47,245 nucleotides of DNA from Akkermansia sp. GTDB lineage: Bacteria > Verrucomicrobiota > Verrucomicrobiia > Verrucomicrobiales > Akkermansiaceae. The stretch covers positions 1 through 47,245 of the forward strand of contig JAFWYD010000014.1 in the NCBI GenBank assembly GCA_017517805.1, given 5' to 3'. The translations under genes and the position numbers were made by a program. The first letter of the stretch is position 1. Every line of letters begins with the position of its first letter. The notes beneath the pieces were generated by a model, which did not search any database, was not told the origin of the DNA, and saw only the letters and a list, made by a program, of their open reading frames with translations. Below are positions 24,630-32,707 of the stretch, piece by piece.

Positions 24630-25511
24630 TCAAGGTTCCGGCAGGCGGCGGATGTTGAAGATATACGGCAGCCAGGGGAGTCTGGGGTCAAACTCCGGGT
24701 CGGCGCAGCGGTACAGAACCACAAAATGGCATTCATCACCTGTCAGGGGGAGCCGGAAGCTGCCCTTATTCTCCGTAGTGACCGGCAGCCAGAGCATCCC
24801 CTGCGCACGGGCGCTCTCAATGGGATTCTGAGACTGGCTTATCTGCTCATATAGCTCATCACGGGGCAGCACGATGACCCCCAGTGCTCTGGTATCTGCC
24901 GCCAGTTGAAGCGGCACCCCGGTGGCGGAGCGGTCGCGCGGCAGATTGAGAGTGAATGAATCACTTACAACATATCTACGATACTCGAAATGTTCATGTA
25001 TCTTATAGCTCAGCTCAAAAGGCCCATGCCCCACTACCGGGCTGTAATTGTGGCCGGCCTCGTTATCATTCACCCACAGCTCCAGTCCATCGCGTCCTTC
25101 GGGATAGCTCCACGTGCATTCATAATACAGCCTCTTGAGCGGAGATATGTGCCAGGTCGGGCGGATGGTAGCGCTATTGCAGCACCAGAGGCGCACACAA
25201 TACTCCGTGGGCGGAGTTATACCACGGTAACCCCACAGAAAGACAAGCAGCGACCCCAGCAGCAGCACGCATTCCCGCCACCAGCGGCTCATCCATACCG
25301 ACACTGCCACCCACAGCCCCAGCAGCAGCAAAAACAGCAACATCAGAAGGACTGAGCCCACCCACCACCAGGCGTCAGGGCCGCCCAGATTGCACGCTAT
25401 GAACAGCTCACGCAAAGCCACGCTAAGAAAAAAAGCCACCACCAGCCAGAGCCCCACCCGCCCCCAGCGCCATCGGCGGTAAGCATCTGGCTTCTGGTCG
25501 GATTCATTCAT
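24630..25511 (-). CDS. Membrane protein with extracytoplasmic domain, unknown function
   Basis: 293 residues from the ATG at 25511 (MNESDQKPDAYRRWRWG). The in-frame start at 25538 lies within the promoter and is rejected. Three membrane segments occupy about residues 20-110 (WLVVAFFLSVALRELF, VGSVLLMLLFLLLLGLW, CVLLLGSLLVFLWGY); about 180 residues follow, predicted outside the cytoplasm and rich in aromatic residues and His, with no motif I can name. Monocistronic between the DUF4492 operon and a divergent redoxin-like gene. Confidence 0.7.
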   Translation of the reverse strand: MNESDQKPDAYRRWRWGRVGLWLVVAFFLSVALRELFIACNLGGPDAWWWVGSVLLMLLFLLLLGLWVAVSVWMSRWWRECVLLLGSLLVFLWGYRGITPPTEYCVRLWCCNSATIRPTWHISPLKRLYYECTWSYPEGRDGLELWVNDNEAGHNYSPVVGHGPFELSYKIHEHFEYRRYVVSDSFTLNLPRDRSATGVPLQLAADTRALGVIVLPRDELYEQISQSQNPIESARAQGMLWLPVTTENKGSFRLPLTGDECHFVVLYRCADPEFDPRLPWLPYIFNIRRLPEP

Positions 25512-25518
25512 GCCCCCA

Positions 25519-25546
25519 TTGATAACACATTGCCCCACATTGTCAA
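25519..25546 (-). promoter_or_regulatory. Promoter of the 24630-25511 gene, predicted leaderless
   Basis: Consensus TTGACA (25541-25546) and TATCAA (25519-25524), spacer 16; 7 bases (TGGGGGC) lie between the -10 and the ATG at 25511. Confidence 0.6.
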
Positions 25547-25626
25547 GCCATATGAGACTTCTTCAACAAAATGCCGCTGAGGTTCCTATTGCTTGCAAAA
25601 TCTTCAGAACACAGCTGGGTTTGGGA

Positions 25627-25655
25627 TTGCCAGGCGGGAATGTATCTGCCATAAT
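25627..25655 (+). promoter_or_regulatory. Promoter of the redoxin-like gene, predicted leaderless
   Basis: TTGCCA (25627-25632) and CATAAT (25650-25655), spacer 17; GGGCGC, 6 bases, lies between the -10 and the ATG at 25662. Confidence 0.65.
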
Positions 25656-25661
25656 GGGCGC

Positions 25662-26333
25662 ATGAACAAGTTTCTTCTTGCCCTTTTCCTTTCTTTTGCT
25701 TCGCTCCTTGCATTCCCGTCTCCAGCCCAGGAGGAGACAGAGGAAGAGACTCTGGCTGCCATTCCTGCTATTCTCAAGGATGTCAAGCTGGTCAATAAAG
25801 CCAAGCCCAACCTCAAAGCCAGGATTTATTTTGTGTACCAGTCACGGTCCACGTGCAGCATCTGCGTGCTCGAAGCACCCACCCTCGTCAAGGAGTATAA
25901 GAAAATGAAGCGCAAGGGGTGTGAGATGGTCATGCTGAACATTGATTCCTCTCCCGAAAGAGCCGCGACCTGGGCAAAACGAGCAAAGATGGATTTCCCG
26001 ATTATTTCGCCAGAGGTCAGCATGAGCTGCCGTATGCCGTGGGAATATGCAGGTCGCCCGCTGCTGCCCTGCATGGTAGCCATGACCCCGGATGGCACCA
26101 AGCTTGCCGAGGCCAGCGGTTCAGAGGTAGGCGAACTTGTGAAGGACTGGAAGAAGATGCTCCGGGAACTGGATAAACAGGAAGCTCGCACCGCTGCTGC
26201 TGAGGCTCGTGAAAAAGCCAAGGAAGAAAGAAAGAAAGCCAGGGAAAAGAAACGCAAAGCCGAGGAGGAGGAAGATGAATCCAGAAGAGAGGACGATAAG
26301 ACCATCCCGACTTTCAAGCCCCTGAAGCGATAA
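25662..26333 (+). CDS. Secreted thioredoxin/redoxin-like protein with charged C-terminal tail
   Basis: 223 residues from the ATG at 25662, which begins a signal peptide (MNKFLLALFLSFASLLAFPS, cut near PAQ at about residue 23). The thioredoxin fold follows: FVYQSRSTCSICVLEAPTL with a CSIC redox pair, MVMLNIDSSPERAATWAKR, and LLPCMVAMTPDG in the cis-Pro region. The last 55 residues are a Lys/Arg/Glu/Ala-rich helix (KAKEERKKAREKKRKAEEEE), unusual for a periplasmic thiol protein. It probably handles disulfides in the periplasm; the partner is unknown. It ends in a strong terminator shared with malQ. Confidence 0.85.
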   Translation: MNKFLLALFLSFASLLAFPSPAQEETEEETLAAIPAILKDVKLVNKAKPNLKARIYFVYQSRSTCSICVLEAPTLVKEYKKMKRKGCEMVMLNIDSSPERAATWAKRAKMDFPIISPEVSMSCRMPWEYAGRPLLPCMVAMTPDGTKLAEASGSEVGELVKDWKKMLRELDKQEARTAAAEAREKAKEERKKAREKKRKAEEEEDESRREDDKTIPTFKPLKR

Positions 26334-26337
26334 GTGA

Positions 26338-26366
26338 AAAACCCCGGTTCCAGTAACCGGGGTTTT
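26338..26366. terminator. Bidirectional terminator between redoxin-like gene and malQ
   Basis: AAAACCCCGGTT (26338-26349) and AACCGGGGTTTT (26355-26366) form a perfect 12-bp stem with a 5-base loop, with T-runs on both strands. It serves convergent genes. Confidence 0.9.
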
Positions 26367-26471
26367 CCGTCTGCAACAGGTTCACGCGTGCAACTTGTCC
26401 CACACCAGACAACCGTGCGGCGTGAGCCAGTGTTTCTGCTCCGGATGCCGCGAACTGTCCGGGTATAGCAG

Positions 26472-28196
26472 TCAGGACGCGCGCCCCGATTGCAGGGAAA
26501 GGTCACGAAGCCAGGAACTCTGCTCCATGCCGGCAGCTTCGGCCGCTGTGAAAGGCATGCGGGGGCGCCAATTGGTACCGCCCTCGGTGCCGGGAGTATT
26601 CAGACGCACCGGGATATCGAAAAGCTCAGTCCACATGAGCGCAGCATAGGCCGAATTGCACTGCAACAACGCGCGGATGAGAGCATCCTTGATTCCCTGG
26701 TGCCAGGAAGCCATACACTCCCGATGGTGCAAGCCGGCAAAATCTCCCAGCCAGCAGAGAACCCGCGCGCAGTCACGCCCCTTCTGCTGAGCCGCGCGGC
26801 GCTCCTCCGGCGAGATGGATGGATCAAGAGTAGCACCATAGGCCTCCTGCACTGCGTCATTCCAGTCATCCCAATCGTTGCAGAGCGGCGGGAAATCATG
26901 CGTGGCATAGGTGGCAAAGGAACAGGGGTTATAAGTCTCACCACGGACAATCTGTTGCTGCGGAGTAATTTCCCAATGTGGAATCTTGAACCCGGCAATG
27001 CGCAGGTAGGATAAGTCCGGCCTCACATAATCAGGTACACAGCCGAGGTCCTCCCCCACCACTCGCACTCCGGGAGCAGCCTTGATGAGCTGGCGGAGCA
27101 GGAAATCACCGCGCGATAAATTATCGCGGCGCTCATTCTCGGTCCAGTCGCCGTGAGGGCGGAAACCTGGCCGCCGACCACCACACCGCGCAGCAGCTTC
27201 ATCCGGCGAAAGCGGCAGGAATTCCGGATTGCGGTCAGGCATCCACGGGAAGGCATAGATACGGTAAAAGCCCAGCACGTGGTCAATGCGGTACATGGAG
27301 AACACCTCTGCCAGCTTGCGGATGCGGCGGTGCCACCAGGCAAAGCCATCGCGCTCCATCACATCCCAGCGGTAAAGGGGGATACCCCAGTTCTGCCCCC
27401 ACTTGGCAGTAAAGGGGTCCTCGGCGAAGTTCCCCTCGGCAGGAGCGCCACCGCTCCAGTCCATATCAAAGAGGTAACGCTCAAAAAACACATCGGCACT
27501 CGCCACCGAAACACCGATAGGCACATCGCCCATGAGGAGCACCCCCCGCTCATCGGCATGGGCGCGGACGCGTGACCACTCACGCGCGCAGAGCCATTGG
27601 AGCCATTGCTGGTGGCGTTTCTGCGCGCGGGAATCAGCGCAATCATTCACAATACGCCGCACCACATCGGTATTCTGCTCCGGCCAGAGCCACCAGGCAA
27701 TCGTACCAAAACCAAAACTAGCCACCCGGAATGTTGAAAAATCCTCTAACCAGAGTCCCTGCCCCCGCACCCAGGACTCAAACTCTGCCCGCAGGGGGGC
27801 GAATTCATCAAGCTGCTCAAAGCGCCGCCACGCCTGGGTAAACCAGTAGCGCTTGTAGGCCCTCACCCGCGCATAATCCACTAAATCGCGCCCGCCGGGC
27901 AGTTGCAGGGGTGGCAAATCTTCCTGGTAAGGCGGGCGATCAGCCGGCATACCCGGTATACGCTCCAGCGAAAGGTAAAGCGGCTCGAGCGCCACGGAAC
28001 TGATGGCCGAATAAGGCGATGGCGCATCATCCTCCCCGAGGGCATTCACCGGCAGCAATTGAAGAAACCCGACACCATGCGCAGCGGCCCAGTCAATCCA
28101 TTCCTCCAGCGCCACCAGATCGCCGATACCGGCATCCCCATCGCGCCGCAAAGAAAACAGCGGCATCAATACCCCGGTTTTTCGTTCCATCACCAT
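26472..28196 (-). CDS. malQ: 4-alpha-glucanotransferase (GH77)
   Basis: 574 residues from the ATG at 28196; an in-frame GTG at 28214 lies 5' of or across the promoter -10, and the ATG at 28190 is an alternative. It opens GVLMPLFSLRRDGDAGIGDL, typical of GH77. The nucleophile Asp is in YRIDHVLGFYRIY and the acid/base Glu in VVGEDLGCVP; FATYATHDFPPL is the third conserved region. It transfers alpha-1,4-glucan chains in glycogen and maltodextrin metabolism in the cytoplasm. Monocistronic, divergent from the dksA-like gene. Confidence 0.94.
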   Translation of the reverse strand: MVMERKTGVLMPLFSLRRDGDAGIGDLVALEEWIDWAAAHGVGFLQLLPVNALGEDDAPSPYSAISSVALEPLYLSLERIPGMPADRPPYQEDLPPLQLPGGRDLVDYARVRAYKRYWFTQAWRRFEQLDEFAPLRAEFESWVRGQGLWLEDFSTFRVASFGFGTIAWWLWPEQNTDVVRRIVNDCADSRAQKRHQQWLQWLCAREWSRVRAHADERGVLLMGDVPIGVSVASADVFFERYLFDMDWSGGAPAEGNFAEDPFTAKWGQNWGIPLYRWDVMERDGFAWWHRRIRKLAEVFSMYRIDHVLGFYRIYAFPWMPDRNPEFLPLSPDEAAARCGGRRPGFRPHGDWTENERRDNLSRGDFLLRQLIKAAPGVRVVGEDLGCVPDYVRPDLSYLRIAGFKIPHWEITPQQQIVRGETYNPCSFATYATHDFPPLCNDWDDWNDAVQEAYGATLDPSISPEERRAAQQKGRDCARVLCWLGDFAGLHHRECMASWHQGIKDALIRALLQCNSAYAALMWTELFDIPVRLNTPGTEGGTNWRPRMPFTAAEAAGMEQSSWLRDLSLQSGRAS

Positions 28197-28204
28197 GGTT
28201 GTGA

Positions 28205-28233
28205 ATTTTAGCACAGCCGACCGCTCTGCACAA
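28205..28233 (-). promoter_or_regulatory. Promoter of malQ, leaderless or nearly so
   Basis: TTGTGC (28228-28233) and TAAAAT (28205-28210), spacer 17. Eight bases (TCACAACC) lie between the -10 and the ATG at 28196. Confidence 0.65.
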
Positions 28234-28269
28234 TCAGAAAAGCTACTCTGACGTTTCTTTTTAATCTAA

Positions 28270-28300
28270 TTGACATTTTTAGGTGAAATTCTACTACCAT
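28270..28300 (+). promoter_or_regulatory. Promoter of the dksA-like gene
   Basis: Consensus TTGACA (28270-28275) followed by TACTAC (28292-28297, spacer 16) or TACCAT (28295-28300, spacer 19) as possible -10. The -10 region is inside the left arm of the inverted repeat at 28291-28343. The leader is about 105 bases. Confidence 0.55.
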
Positions 28301-28343
28301 ATAGCAGATTTTTCTTGAAATTCATACACACTTATGGTAGTAG
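28291..28343. repeat. 11-bp perfect inverted repeat overlapping the dksA-like promoter
   Basis: CTACTACCATA (28291-28301) and TATGGTAGTAG (28333-28343) with 31 bases between. The left arm covers the -10 and the right arm lies in the transcribed leader. TAGCAGA also occurs twice (28302-28308, 28341-28347). It may be a two-site operator or an mRNA hairpin. Confidence 0.65.
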
Positions 28344-28410
28344 CAGACAAATCATTTCCATACACCGCAACTCGCGGATGGTCCGACGCACAACACACGC
28401 AACAAACAAT

Positions 28411-29073
28411 ATGGCAACAACAAAAAAGACTCCGACCAAGGCAACCAAGGATGAAAAGCCTGCAGCCAAGAAGAAAGTGACGGAAAAAAAGGAGAGTGCA
28501 CCCGCAGCTGCAAAGAAACCAGCCGTGCGCGAGGCGCTGACCGCCGAAGAAAAAGCACGCGTGAAAAAGCTCAAAGAAACCCTTGCCCTGCTGAAAGCTG
28601 ACCCGGAGTGGCCGAAGTTCCTGCAGGAGCAGAAACAGGCTCTCATGAACCTGCGCGATGAACTGTTGCCGAACATGCAGAACGTCACCCGCGACCACCT
28701 GCGCAGCGGTGCCTCAAATGTCTCCTCCTCCTCCGGCCAGCATATAGGCGATGCCGGCAGCGAAGCCGAAGTGCGCGACCTCACCATCCGTCTGCTCGAC
28801 AAAGACCGCGAGCAACTCTTTGAAATCGATGCCGCCCTGGAGCGCATCAGACTCGGCACCTACGGTATCTGCGAAATCTCGCTCGACCCCATCCCCAAGA
28901 AGCGACTCCAGGTGCGTCCGTTCTGCCGGCTCACCGTGAAATGCCAGGAGGAATACGAGAAAAAATACGGGTCCTACGCCAACTACAGAGCCAAAAAACA
29001 GGACCGCGTAGGCTATGCTGACCTACAAAATGACATGGAAAATGCGATTTCTCTTGACGATAGCGAAGAATAG
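28411..29073 (+). CDS. DksA/TraR-family RNA polymerase-binding protein with variant zinc finger
   Basis: 220 residues from the ATG at 28411 ([13 protein letters not shown]); the frame is open from 28270 but that part is promoter and leader. A Lys/Ala/Pro-rich, histone-like N-terminus (1-55) precedes a coiled coil (about 57-165) and a C-terminal zinc-finger region: [19 protein letters not shown], then [14 protein letters not shown]. Canonical DksA has CxxC...CxxC; here the second Cys is Ser, the third is Thr, and an extra Cys lies three residues before it. DksA proteins enter the polymerase secondary channel and adjust rRNA and ribosomal-protein promoters, which suits the rpmG-rpsR genes immediately downstream. 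Confidence 0.88.
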   Translation: MATTKKTPTKATKDEKPAAKKKVTEKKESAPAAAKKPAVREALTAEEKARVKKLKETLALLKADPEWPKFLQEQKQALMNLRDELLPNMQNVTRDHLRSGASNVSSSSGQHIGDAGSEAEVRDLTIRLLDKDREQLFEIDAALERIRLGTYGICEISLDPIPKKRLQVRPFCRLTVKCQEEYEKKYGSYANYRAKKQDRVGYADLQNDMENAISLDDSEE

Positions 29074-29081
29074 TGTACAAT
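29054..29081 (+). promoter_or_regulatory. Promoter of rpmG-rpsR inside the dksA-like 3' end
   Basis: TTGACG (29054-29059) and TACAAT (29076-29081), spacer 16. The -35 lies in the last codons of the dksA-like gene. The leader is about 23 bases, so the ribosomal genes need not depend on read-through. Confidence 0.7.
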
Positions 29082-29110
29082 GTGCGCCCGCAAGTCAACA
29101 ATTCGCAATT

Positions 29111-29284
29111 ATGCCTAGAGATATTATCATCCTGGAATGCACGGAGGCTAAGGCCGAGGGTAAGACCCCTTCCCGTTACGTGACCACCCGCAACAAGAAG
29201 AGCCAGCGTACCCCCGGTCGTCTGGAAAAGGTTAAGTTCAACCCCTACCTGAAGCGCCGCACTCTGCACCGCGAGATGCGCTAA
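29111..29284 (+). CDS. rpmG: 50S ribosomal protein L33
   Basis: 57 residues from the ATG at 29111 ([20 protein letters not shown]). [20 protein letters not shown] and [15 protein letters not shown] match bL33. Only one Cys is present, so this is the zinc-free (C-minus) form. It is co-transcribed with rpsR, whose start follows 26 bases later. Confidence 0.95.
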   Translation: MPRDIIILECTEAKAEGKTPSRYVTTRNKKSQRTPGRLEKVKFNPYLKRRTLHREMR

Positions 29285-29310
29285 ACCTCCCCAAGCACTT
29301 CTACACGATT

Positions 29311-29556
29311 ATGATGACCGAATTCAAGAGCGTCGAACGCCGTATCCGTTTCCGCACCTGCAACAAGACTATGCCCCGCCGCCGCATCGACATCCCGGCA
29401 GGTGCAGTCGATATGTGCAACCCGGAATTCCTTTCCAAGTTCACGTCTGAGACTGGCAAGATCCTTCCCCGCCGAGTGACGGGTGTTTCTGCCAAGATGC
29501 ACCGCAAGATCACGCGCGAGATTCGCCGTGCTCGTGCCGTGAACCTGCTCCCCTAA
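29311..29556 (+). CDS. rpsR: 30S ribosomal protein S18
   Basis: 81 residues (start 29311, or the second ATG at 29314). [19 protein letters not shown] and [19 protein letters not shown] are the S18 core that binds 16S rRNA beside S6. Two Cys in the N-terminal part (RTCNKT, VDMCNP) could bind metal. Pairing with rpmG is a common arrangement. A strong terminator follows. Confidence 0.95.
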   Translation: MMTEFKSVERRIRFRTCNKTMPRRRIDIPAGAVDMCNPEFLSKFTSETGKILPRRVTGVSAKMHRKITREIRRARAVNLLP

Positions 29557-29596
29557 GTAAGGAGGAGTTCTCGACGGCAGATTGTCGTTGATTACA

Positions 29597-29640
29597 AGGG
29601 GGCTTGTGCGCTTCGGCCTGCAAGCCCCCTAGGTCTTTTT
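29597..29640 (+). terminator. Terminator of rpmG-rpsR
   Basis: AGGGGGCTTG (29597-29606) pairs with CAAGCCCCCT (29621-29630) around a 14-base loop, followed by AGGTCTTTTT. Confidence 0.88.
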
Positions 29641-29676
29641 CCTGAAACAATCATCCCCCACCTCCGGCAACGCTCC

Positions 29677-30465
29677 ATGCAGAATCTTAAAGACACCCAG
29701 AACGAATTAGATACACGCCAGATTTCCATCGACCGTGTGGGAGTCCGCGGTGTACGCTTCCCCATTGTGGTGAGTGATAAGGAGCAACGCACCCAGTCTA
29801 CAGTAGCCACCGTGGCGCTCATGGTAGACCTGCCGGAAAAATACAAGGGTACCCACATGAGCCGCTTTGTGGAGGCCCTGCATGAGCACAAGCGCTACCT
29901 GGACGTGCGCACAGCGGTGCGGCTGCCCAACCGACTGCTCAGCAAGCTGCACGCCCAACGCGCGCGCGTTGAAATCGACTTCCCCTTCTTCCGGCTCAAG
30001 AAAGCACCGGTCAGCGGCATGGAAGGGATGATGGACTATGAAGTCCGCTTCGTCATCAATGCCGAGGTGGGTAAGCCCGGGCAGTTCACCCTCACGGTGA
30101 AAGTACCGGTCACCACCCTCTGCCCCTGCTCCAAGGCCATGAGCGAGCACGGAGCGCACAACCAGCGCGGCATCGTCACCTACTCGGTGCGTTTCTCAGG
30201 CCAGGCGGTGTGGATTGAAGACCTCATCGACCTGATTGAAGGCTGCGCGAGCTGCCAGTTGTACAGCATCCTGAAACGCCCGGATGAAAAATATGTGACC
30301 GACCATGCGTATGAGAACCCGGTCTTTGTGGAAGACCTGGTGCGCAACGTGGCCGTGGCCACCGAGCGGTACAACGCCTTCAGCTGGTACCGTGTTGAGG
30401 CCGAGAACTTTGAATCCATCCACAACCACAGCGCCTACGCCATGGTAGAGCGCACACTTGCCTGA
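29677..30465 (+). CDS. folE2: GTP cyclohydrolase FolE2 (type IB)
   Basis: 262 residues. VTTLCPCSKAMSEHGAHNQR holds the catalytic Cys and metal-binding residues of the FolE2 family; VGVRGVRFPIVV and HMSRFVEAL are further family blocks. It converts GTP to dihydroneopterin triphosphate, the first step of folate synthesis, and unlike FolE does not strictly need zinc. With folA and thyA elsewhere in the window it completes part of the folate cycle. No clear promoter was seen in 29557-29676. A lipoprotein gene follows by 11 bases. Confidence 0.94.
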   Translation: MQNLKDTQNELDTRQISIDRVGVRGVRFPIVVSDKEQRTQSTVATVALMVDLPEKYKGTHMSRFVEALHEHKRYLDVRTAVRLPNRLLSKLHAQRARVEIDFPFFRLKKAPVSGMEGMMDYEVRFVINAEVGKPGQFTLTVKVPVTTLCPCSKAMSEHGAHNQRGIVTYSVRFSGQAVWIEDLIDLIEGCASCQLYSILKRPDEKYVTDHAYENPVFVEDLVRNVAVATERYNAFSWYRVEAENFESIHNHSAYAMVERTLA

Positions 30466-30476
30466 GCAGGGAAGCC

Positions 30477-31439
30477 ATGAAACGCCACCTCACCCACCTG
30501 CTGCTTGCAAGCCTGCTGGCAGGCTGCCAGAGTCAGCAGGTGCAGGAGGCCTCGTTTGCAACCCACGCCGGAGCCAACCTGAGACTGCTGCAATATGCAG
30601 CTATCTGCACCACTCGCGCAGAGGTATACACCCGCGTGGAAAATCCCCTGCCTGGTAAGAAGAAAAAAACGGGATACAGCCAGCTGCCGGAGGATGAACT
30701 GAACCAGCTCAAAAGCTTGCTGAAACGGGCAGAAGTAGCCCCCTATGCCGGAAAGGTTCCCATGAACCATTGGCAGCAGGCAGATTTCGGCATCAAGCTG
30801 CACGGCCGGAGCGGCGAACTCATTTTCGACCTCAACGAACACACCCTGCGCAGCCAGAGTGATTGCCAGGCCCACGGAAGCAGTCTGCTCTGCCTGAGCG
30901 ATGACGACATGGGCAAACTCATGGCTCTGCCTCAATACCTGGCAGCCCGGGAATACAAAGCCCGCGAAGACGAATACGCCCGGCACTGCCACCGTCGACT
31001 ACAGGCCGCAGATGAGTTGAAACGGCACTTGGAAAACACAGCAGAAGCCCGGCTGGTGCTGGTCAACCCGGAAGAAGACGACGAAGAGGATTACACCCTG
31101 GAAGATGAGGAACTGGAACAACTCCGCCAGATTCTCAGCCACGCGCAGCCCCTGCCCGCCATGGAGCGCCACGCGTGGGACACCCCAGAGGCCCGCTGCG
31201 CACCAGCAACGCCGCAGCTGGTTTATTGCAGCCTGCAACTTCTCGATGATGACGATTCAGTCATTGCAACCATCCCGCTGGACCACCAGCACTTCGCCAG
31301 GACATCGGAGCTGGAAAGCTACCGCATGCATGAGAAACATGGCGAGCAGATAGCCTTGCCGGATGACCAGCACTCGGCCTTCATGGAGCTTTCCTTCTGG
31401 AAGGAGCTCCACGCGCTCAAATCAGAAATGACCGAATAA
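30477..31439 (+). CDS. Lipoprotein of unknown function
   Basis: 320 residues. MKRHLTHLLLASLLAGCQS is a clear lipoprotein signal with lipobox LAGC (Cys17). The mature part is hydrophilic, with an acidic block (VNPEEDDEEDYTLEDEELEQ) in the middle and two loosely similar halves: each contains a DEL/DEELxQL segment followed by residues near MNHW or MERHAW and a Cys-containing strand, which suggests an internal duplication. No family recognised. Eleven bases after folE2, hence probably co-transcribed with it. Confidence 0.75.
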   Translation: MKRHLTHLLLASLLAGCQSQQVQEASFATHAGANLRLLQYAAICTTRAEVYTRVENPLPGKKKKTGYSQLPEDELNQLKSLLKRAEVAPYAGKVPMNHWQQADFGIKLHGRSGELIFDLNEHTLRSQSDCQAHGSSLLCLSDDDMGKLMALPQYLAAREYKAREDEYARHCHRRLQAADELKRHLENTAEARLVLVNPEEDDEEDYTLEDEELEQLRQILSHAQPLPAMERHAWDTPEARCAPATPQLVYCSLQLLDDDDSVIATIPLDHQHFARTSELESYRMHEKHGEQIALPDDQHSAFMELSFWKELHALKSEMTE

Positions 31440-31471
31440 AACCCAACCTTCGTACTTGCCGGAAAACTGAT

Positions 31472-31684
31472 TCAGTTTCGGGACTGGCAATGCGGGCAGA
31501 TACATTCCGGCGAGCGCCGGAGAAAGCGGAACCCGCAAATGCGGCAGGTGCGGTGAGTGCGTGCCCGGCGGGCGCGGCGCCATTTGGCAGCCAGCTTCAC
31601 CGGCACAAAAATGCAGATCAGCAGCATAAGCCCGGCGTACACAATGGCAGCCATGAACTCAGAAGGCAACATAGGCTCCATCAT
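31472..31684 (-). CDS. Small membrane protein with zinc ribbon
   Basis: 70 residues. One membrane helix (AAIVYAGLMLLICIFVPVKL) and a basic segment (KWRRARRARTHR) precede a C-terminal zinc ribbon, CRICGF then CICPHC. By the positive-inside rule the zinc ribbon should face the cytoplasm. Its ATG overlaps the stop of the preceding gene (ATGA at 31681-31684), making it the last gene of the exbB-exbD operon. Role unknown. Confidence 0.75.
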   Translation of the reverse strand: MMEPMLPSEFMAAIVYAGLMLLICIFVPVKLAAKWRRARRARTHRTCRICGFRFLRRSPECICPHCQSRN

Positions 31685-32247
31685 GGGCGCACCTCCTCTC
31701 TATCTCGGTCAGACTCTCGCTCCACACCAGGGTGGAATACAGGTTCCGCAGCCGTAGACGACTGGGTTTCAGGGTAGTCCTCGTCCTCCAGAGGATATTC
31801 TGCATCCTCCTGCTGAGGAGTCTCTGCAGGGGATGACTGAGCAGCCTCTGCCGGCGGCAAGGCCAGCAGCAACTCCTTGTCCAGCACGGCAGAATCGCCA
31901 GACTCCTCAAAAAGCGGTATGGGTGGCGGAGTCTGCAAACGGACAGGCCGGAGCAAAGCCATTGATTCCTGGGCAATATCCTCCTGGAATTCAGGGTCGG
32001 CATGCAAGGGAAGATGCAAGGGAAGCGGACTTTTCCTCCGGAGCACAAAGTCGGTGAGTCTGTCCTTCTTGATGCTCACCCGCCCTACACCTTCAGGCCG
32101 CACCGGCTCGGGCATCCGCACCGGGGCAAACCAGATCCCCACCCCCACAACAACTACAGCAATCAGAAAGAACAAAGGCAGGCACCCCGGCATAGGGCGG
32201 CTGTGCATCGTGTGGTAAAGCAGGCTGTGTTCCTTCTTTTCCTTCAT
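31681..32247 (-). CDS. Single-span Pro/Glu-rich protein in the exbBD operon (TonB-like topology)
   Basis: 188 residues. A short cytoplasmic part and one membrane helix (PLFFLIAVVVVGVGIWFA, about 24-41) precede a Pro/Glu-rich periplasmic region that ends acidic. Position after ExbB and ExbD and topology recall TonB, but the C-terminal TonB fold (about 90 residues with a YP motif) is absent, so it is not a normal TonB. It may be a shortened transducer or scaffold. Three bases separate it from exbD. Confidence 0.65.
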   Translation of the reverse strand: MKEKKEHSLLYHTMHSRPMPGCLPLFFLIAVVVVGVGIWFAPVRMPEPVRPEGVGRVSIKKDRLTDFVLRRKSPLPLHLPLHADPEFQEDIAQESMALLRPVRLQTPPPIPLFEESGDSAVLDKELLLALPPAEAAQSSPAETPQQEDAEYPLEDEDYPETQSSTAAEPVFHPGVERESDRDREEVRP

Positions 32248-32250
32248 GGC

Positions 32251-32679
32251 TTACTCAATAGCAGGCACCCCGGCATAACTGCAGGAATAACCGTGGGCTA
32301 GAATCATATCCGTCAGCTTCATCACCACACCGGATGGCACGGCCTTATCCAGTACCAGAATCACATTCACACGCGCTGGATTGGCCGAGTTCCACTTCTC
32401 GAGACGCTTTTCAAACCCCGCATATCCATCGCGTATCAAATCTTCACCATCATACAGACGAGGCGAATCACCCGGTGCCACCGATACAATATGAGTGCGG
32501 TCGCGGTCGTACGAGCCAATCACAAAGTGTGATTCCTGAGGCTGCACGGCATAGCCGAAACGCGGAACGAGGTGATTCGACAGCAGGACACAGATGCAAA
32601 GCAGCAGGAGGAGATTGACCCCAGCTGCCACCAGAATGGGGAAGCCGCCATCTTTCAGCGTTGAACGGACCCGGCGCAT
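32251..32679 (-). CDS. ExbD/TolR-like protein lacking the membrane Asp
   Basis: 142 residues from the ATG at 32679 (MRRVRSTLKDGGFPILVAAG). An in-frame start further up (32898) lies inside exbB and is rejected. One N-terminal helix (about 13-35) and a periplasmic domain ending VNVILVLDKAVPSGVVMKLTD follow the ExbD/TolR layout, where the last motif matches the family's 'v.i.aD..v.y..vv.vmd'. The helix lacks the proton-carrying Asp; an Asn (GVNLLLLL) lies nearby. Partner of the ExbB-like protein encoded 28 bases upstream. Confidence 0.75.
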   Translation of the reverse strand: MRRVRSTLKDGGFPILVAAGVNLLLLLCICVLLSNHLVPRFGYAVQPQESHFVIGSYDRDRTHIVSVAPGDSPRLYDGEDLIRDGYAGFEKRLEKWNSANPARVNVILVLDKAVPSGVVMKLTDMILAHGYSCSYAGVPAIE

Positions 32680-32707
32680 AAGATTCTCAGAGATGATACG
32701 GGATGAA

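Noticed and set aside
31457..31492. Imperfect palindrome (TTGCC...GGCAA with AAACTGATTCAGTTT) between convergent genes
   Set aside because: No T-run and short interrupted arms; too weak to call a terminator.
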